Of a DNA stretch of 64,000 nt, positions 63,029 through 64,000 are shown piece by piece. A program made the translations under genes and the position numbers. Within the stretch, counting starts at the first letter, position 1, and each line of letters starts with the position of its first letter. The DNA is from Opitutaceae bacterium (GTDB taxonomy: Bacteria > Verrucomicrobiota > Verrucomicrobiia > Opitutales > Opitutaceae): contig JADJTK010000001.1 of NCBI GenBank assembly GCA_016711225.1, forward strand, positions 62,001 to 126,000, given 5' to 3'. The notes beneath the pieces are model-generated. The model had not been told where the DNA came from. It searched no databases and saw nothing but the letters and a program-made list of their open reading frames with translations.

Positions 63029-63643
63029 TTACGCGTTCACCGGACGGTGAATCATTGGTTGCCCCGTGGTGTGTTGTCGTACCAGGCAAGCTGCAGCTCC
63101 CACCACCGCGCCGACGAGGTGGGCGAGAGGCACGGCGGTGAAGGCGGCGGTGTCGGCGACGAAGAGCGTTGCGCCGGTGGTGAGCTCGTAGGCGGACTTG
63201 CCGACGAAGCCCAGGAGTGCGAGGGCGGGCACGGTGGCTTGGAGGGGCGAGCGTTCGCGCCAGGCGTCGCGAAGAAGCTGGGCGAAGAACGCGGCGAAGA
63301 GGGCGGAGTCGATGCCGGAGAGGCCTCGGTAGTGGGTGAGCTGAGGCGCTAAGAGCCAGACGGCCGCGGAGATCGCCAGTGCCGAGCCCGCAATGAGGCT
63401 GGCGAAGCGGTGGCGGGAGTGGCGTTCGACGAGCGCGCCGAAGACGGCGAAGACGATCAGATCCCAGATAAGGTGATCGGTGCTCCAATGAGTCCAATGT
63501 CCGGTGACTGCGCGCCAGAGTTCGCCGGAGGCGAGGGCAGTGCGGTCGTATTGCAGCGCGGTGGCCGCGCCCGGGATGGCCCAGGTCGCGAGGGCGAGAG
63601 CGGTGAGCGCAGCGGTGAGGAGCGGAAGGCGACGGAGGGGCAT
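63029..63643 (-). CDS. rrtA: Rhombosortase (rhomboid-family intramembrane protease)
   Basis: 204 residues from ATG 63643, six membrane segments. Catalytic serine Ser109 in YRGLSGIDSALF and histidine His175 in PLAHLVGAVVGAAAC, the GLSG and HL-x-G motifs of the rhombosortase branch, which cleaves C-terminal sorting signals (GlyGly-CTERM type) from exported proteins. In standard rhomboid terms the G-x-S-G and A-H motifs are complete. No substrate with a sorting tail was found in this window. The gene leads the small membrane protein and rsgA on the same strand. Confidence 0.85.
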   Translation of the reverse strand: MPLRRLPLLTAALTALALATWAIPGAATALQYDRTALASGELWRAVTGHWTHWSTDHLIWDLIVFAVFGALVERHSRHRFASLIAGSALAISAAVWLLAPQLTHYRGLSGIDSALFAAFFAQLLRDAWRERSPLQATVPALALLGFVGKSAYELTTGATLFVADTAAFTAVPLAHLVGAVVGAAACLVRQHTTGQPMIHRPVNA

Positions 63644-63686
63644 GGCGGTAGTGGTGGCTACGACAGGGTTGAGAAGTGGCTCCGTT

Positions 63687-63765
63687 GGTGGGGCGGGGTT
63701 TACCCCCGCCAGTGGGACTCGACTGGGAGGCAATCTGCGATGGCGGGGGTAAACCCCGCCCCACC
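63687..63765. repeat. Long perfect hairpin, dispersed repeat
   Basis: Arms 63687-63711 and 63741-63765 are 25-base perfect reverse complements with a 29-base loop. Each arm begins or ends with GGTGGGGCGGGG/CCCCGCCCCACC. A single arm copy is at 16939-16964. It lies just upstream of the rhombosortase start. Confidence 0.8.
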
Positions 63766-63957
63766 ACATGAGTCTGGCGAAAGTGCGGCCCGGGTCGGAC
63801 GTGTGCCAACCCGGGCCGCGGGCTTCCATTCACCGCATCTGCCCCCGCGGGAATGAACCGCGTAAGCGAAGTGCTTCCGCTACGAGGAGAACCGGACGAG
63901 CAGGGCGGCCCGGGCCGGACGGGGATCAACCATCAGCCCGGGCCGCGTGTTCGTTGT
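63766..63957. repeat. Two related GC hairpins and a REP-like palindrome
   Basis: GCGGCCCGGGT/ACCCGGGCCGC (63785-63795 / 63809-63819) and GCGGCCCGGGC/GCCCGGGCCGC (63905-63915 / 63936-63946) are near copies of each other. Between them is CGTAAGCGAAGTGCTTCCGC then TACG (63861-63884), a relative of the element at 26399. No gene in 63644-63957. Confidence 0.65.
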
Positions 63958-64000
63958 TCACCGTTGCTCGCGCTCGCGACGCTTGCGTTCGGCAACGCGC
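63958..64000 (-). CDS. Possible C-terminal end of a gene running off the right edge
   Basis: On the minus strand the frame reads RVAERKRREREQR and stops at TGA 63960-63958. A strongly basic C-terminus followed by a hairpin is plausible for a gene end, but only 13 codons are visible and no family can be named. Confidence 0.3.
   Translation of the reverse strand, partial: RVAERKRREREQR

Overview
The window is GC-rich bacterial chromosome, most likely from the Verrucomicrobia (Opitutaceae-like). This rests on protein style: a large TonB receptor whose N-terminal plug begins VVVLSPFEVTSES, a rhombosortase, an orphan ECF sigma factor of the planctomycete/verrucomicrobial type, a serine/threonine kinase with C-terminal TPR-like repeats, and a candidate PPi-type PEP carboxykinase. 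No rRNA, tRNA or CRISPR array was recognised.

Left part (1-10 kb): the start of a Ste24-like M48 protease running off the edge, a secreted SGNH esterase, a GntR - membrane protein - TlpA-like thioredoxin group with its own promoter and operator, small membrane proteins, a cysteine-tailed repeat protein, and a tiny nitrogen-fixation-associated DUF683 gene cut in two by an IS630 element. 10-28 kb mixes housekeeping genes (ClC/EIIA pair, HtrA protease, acyl-ACP thioesterase, SMP-30 lactonase) with a frameshifted Ser/Thr kinase, a Phd/RelE toxin-antitoxin pair, an ECF sigma factor, two further IS630-type elements, transposase scraps and REP-like palindromes.

Middle (27-40 kb): ychJ, monomeric isocitrate dehydrogenase divergent from a PPK2 polyphosphate kinase, then a signalling group: a 1344-residue PAS/GAF/PP2C/HATPase fusion overlapping a STAS antagonist, followed by a Cache chemoreceptor. 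40-48 kb is a carbohydrate-uptake-like block on the minus strand: TolB-like propeller, truncated sugar isomerase, MFS transporter and a TonB receptor broken by three one-base frameshifts.

Right part (48-64 kb): the candidate PPi-PEPCK, a CheY-like regulator, and the most suggestive functional group: a CHASE2 adenylate cyclase, an SH3 periplasmic protein and an M48 protease with overlapping start/stop codons (the protease carries an in-frame TGA), followed after a terminator by an MscS channel with a C-terminal cyclic-nucleotide-binding domain. The natural reading is a cAMP-linked envelope or osmotic response module. RsgA, a small membrane protein, a rhombosortase and REP-like hairpins close the window.

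The repeated single-base breaks in otherwise conserved genes suggest either sequence errors or ongoing decay. The IS630 insertion at 7776-8751 is a genuine biological disruption because the target-site TA duplication is visible and the reading frame is restored exactly when the element is removed.
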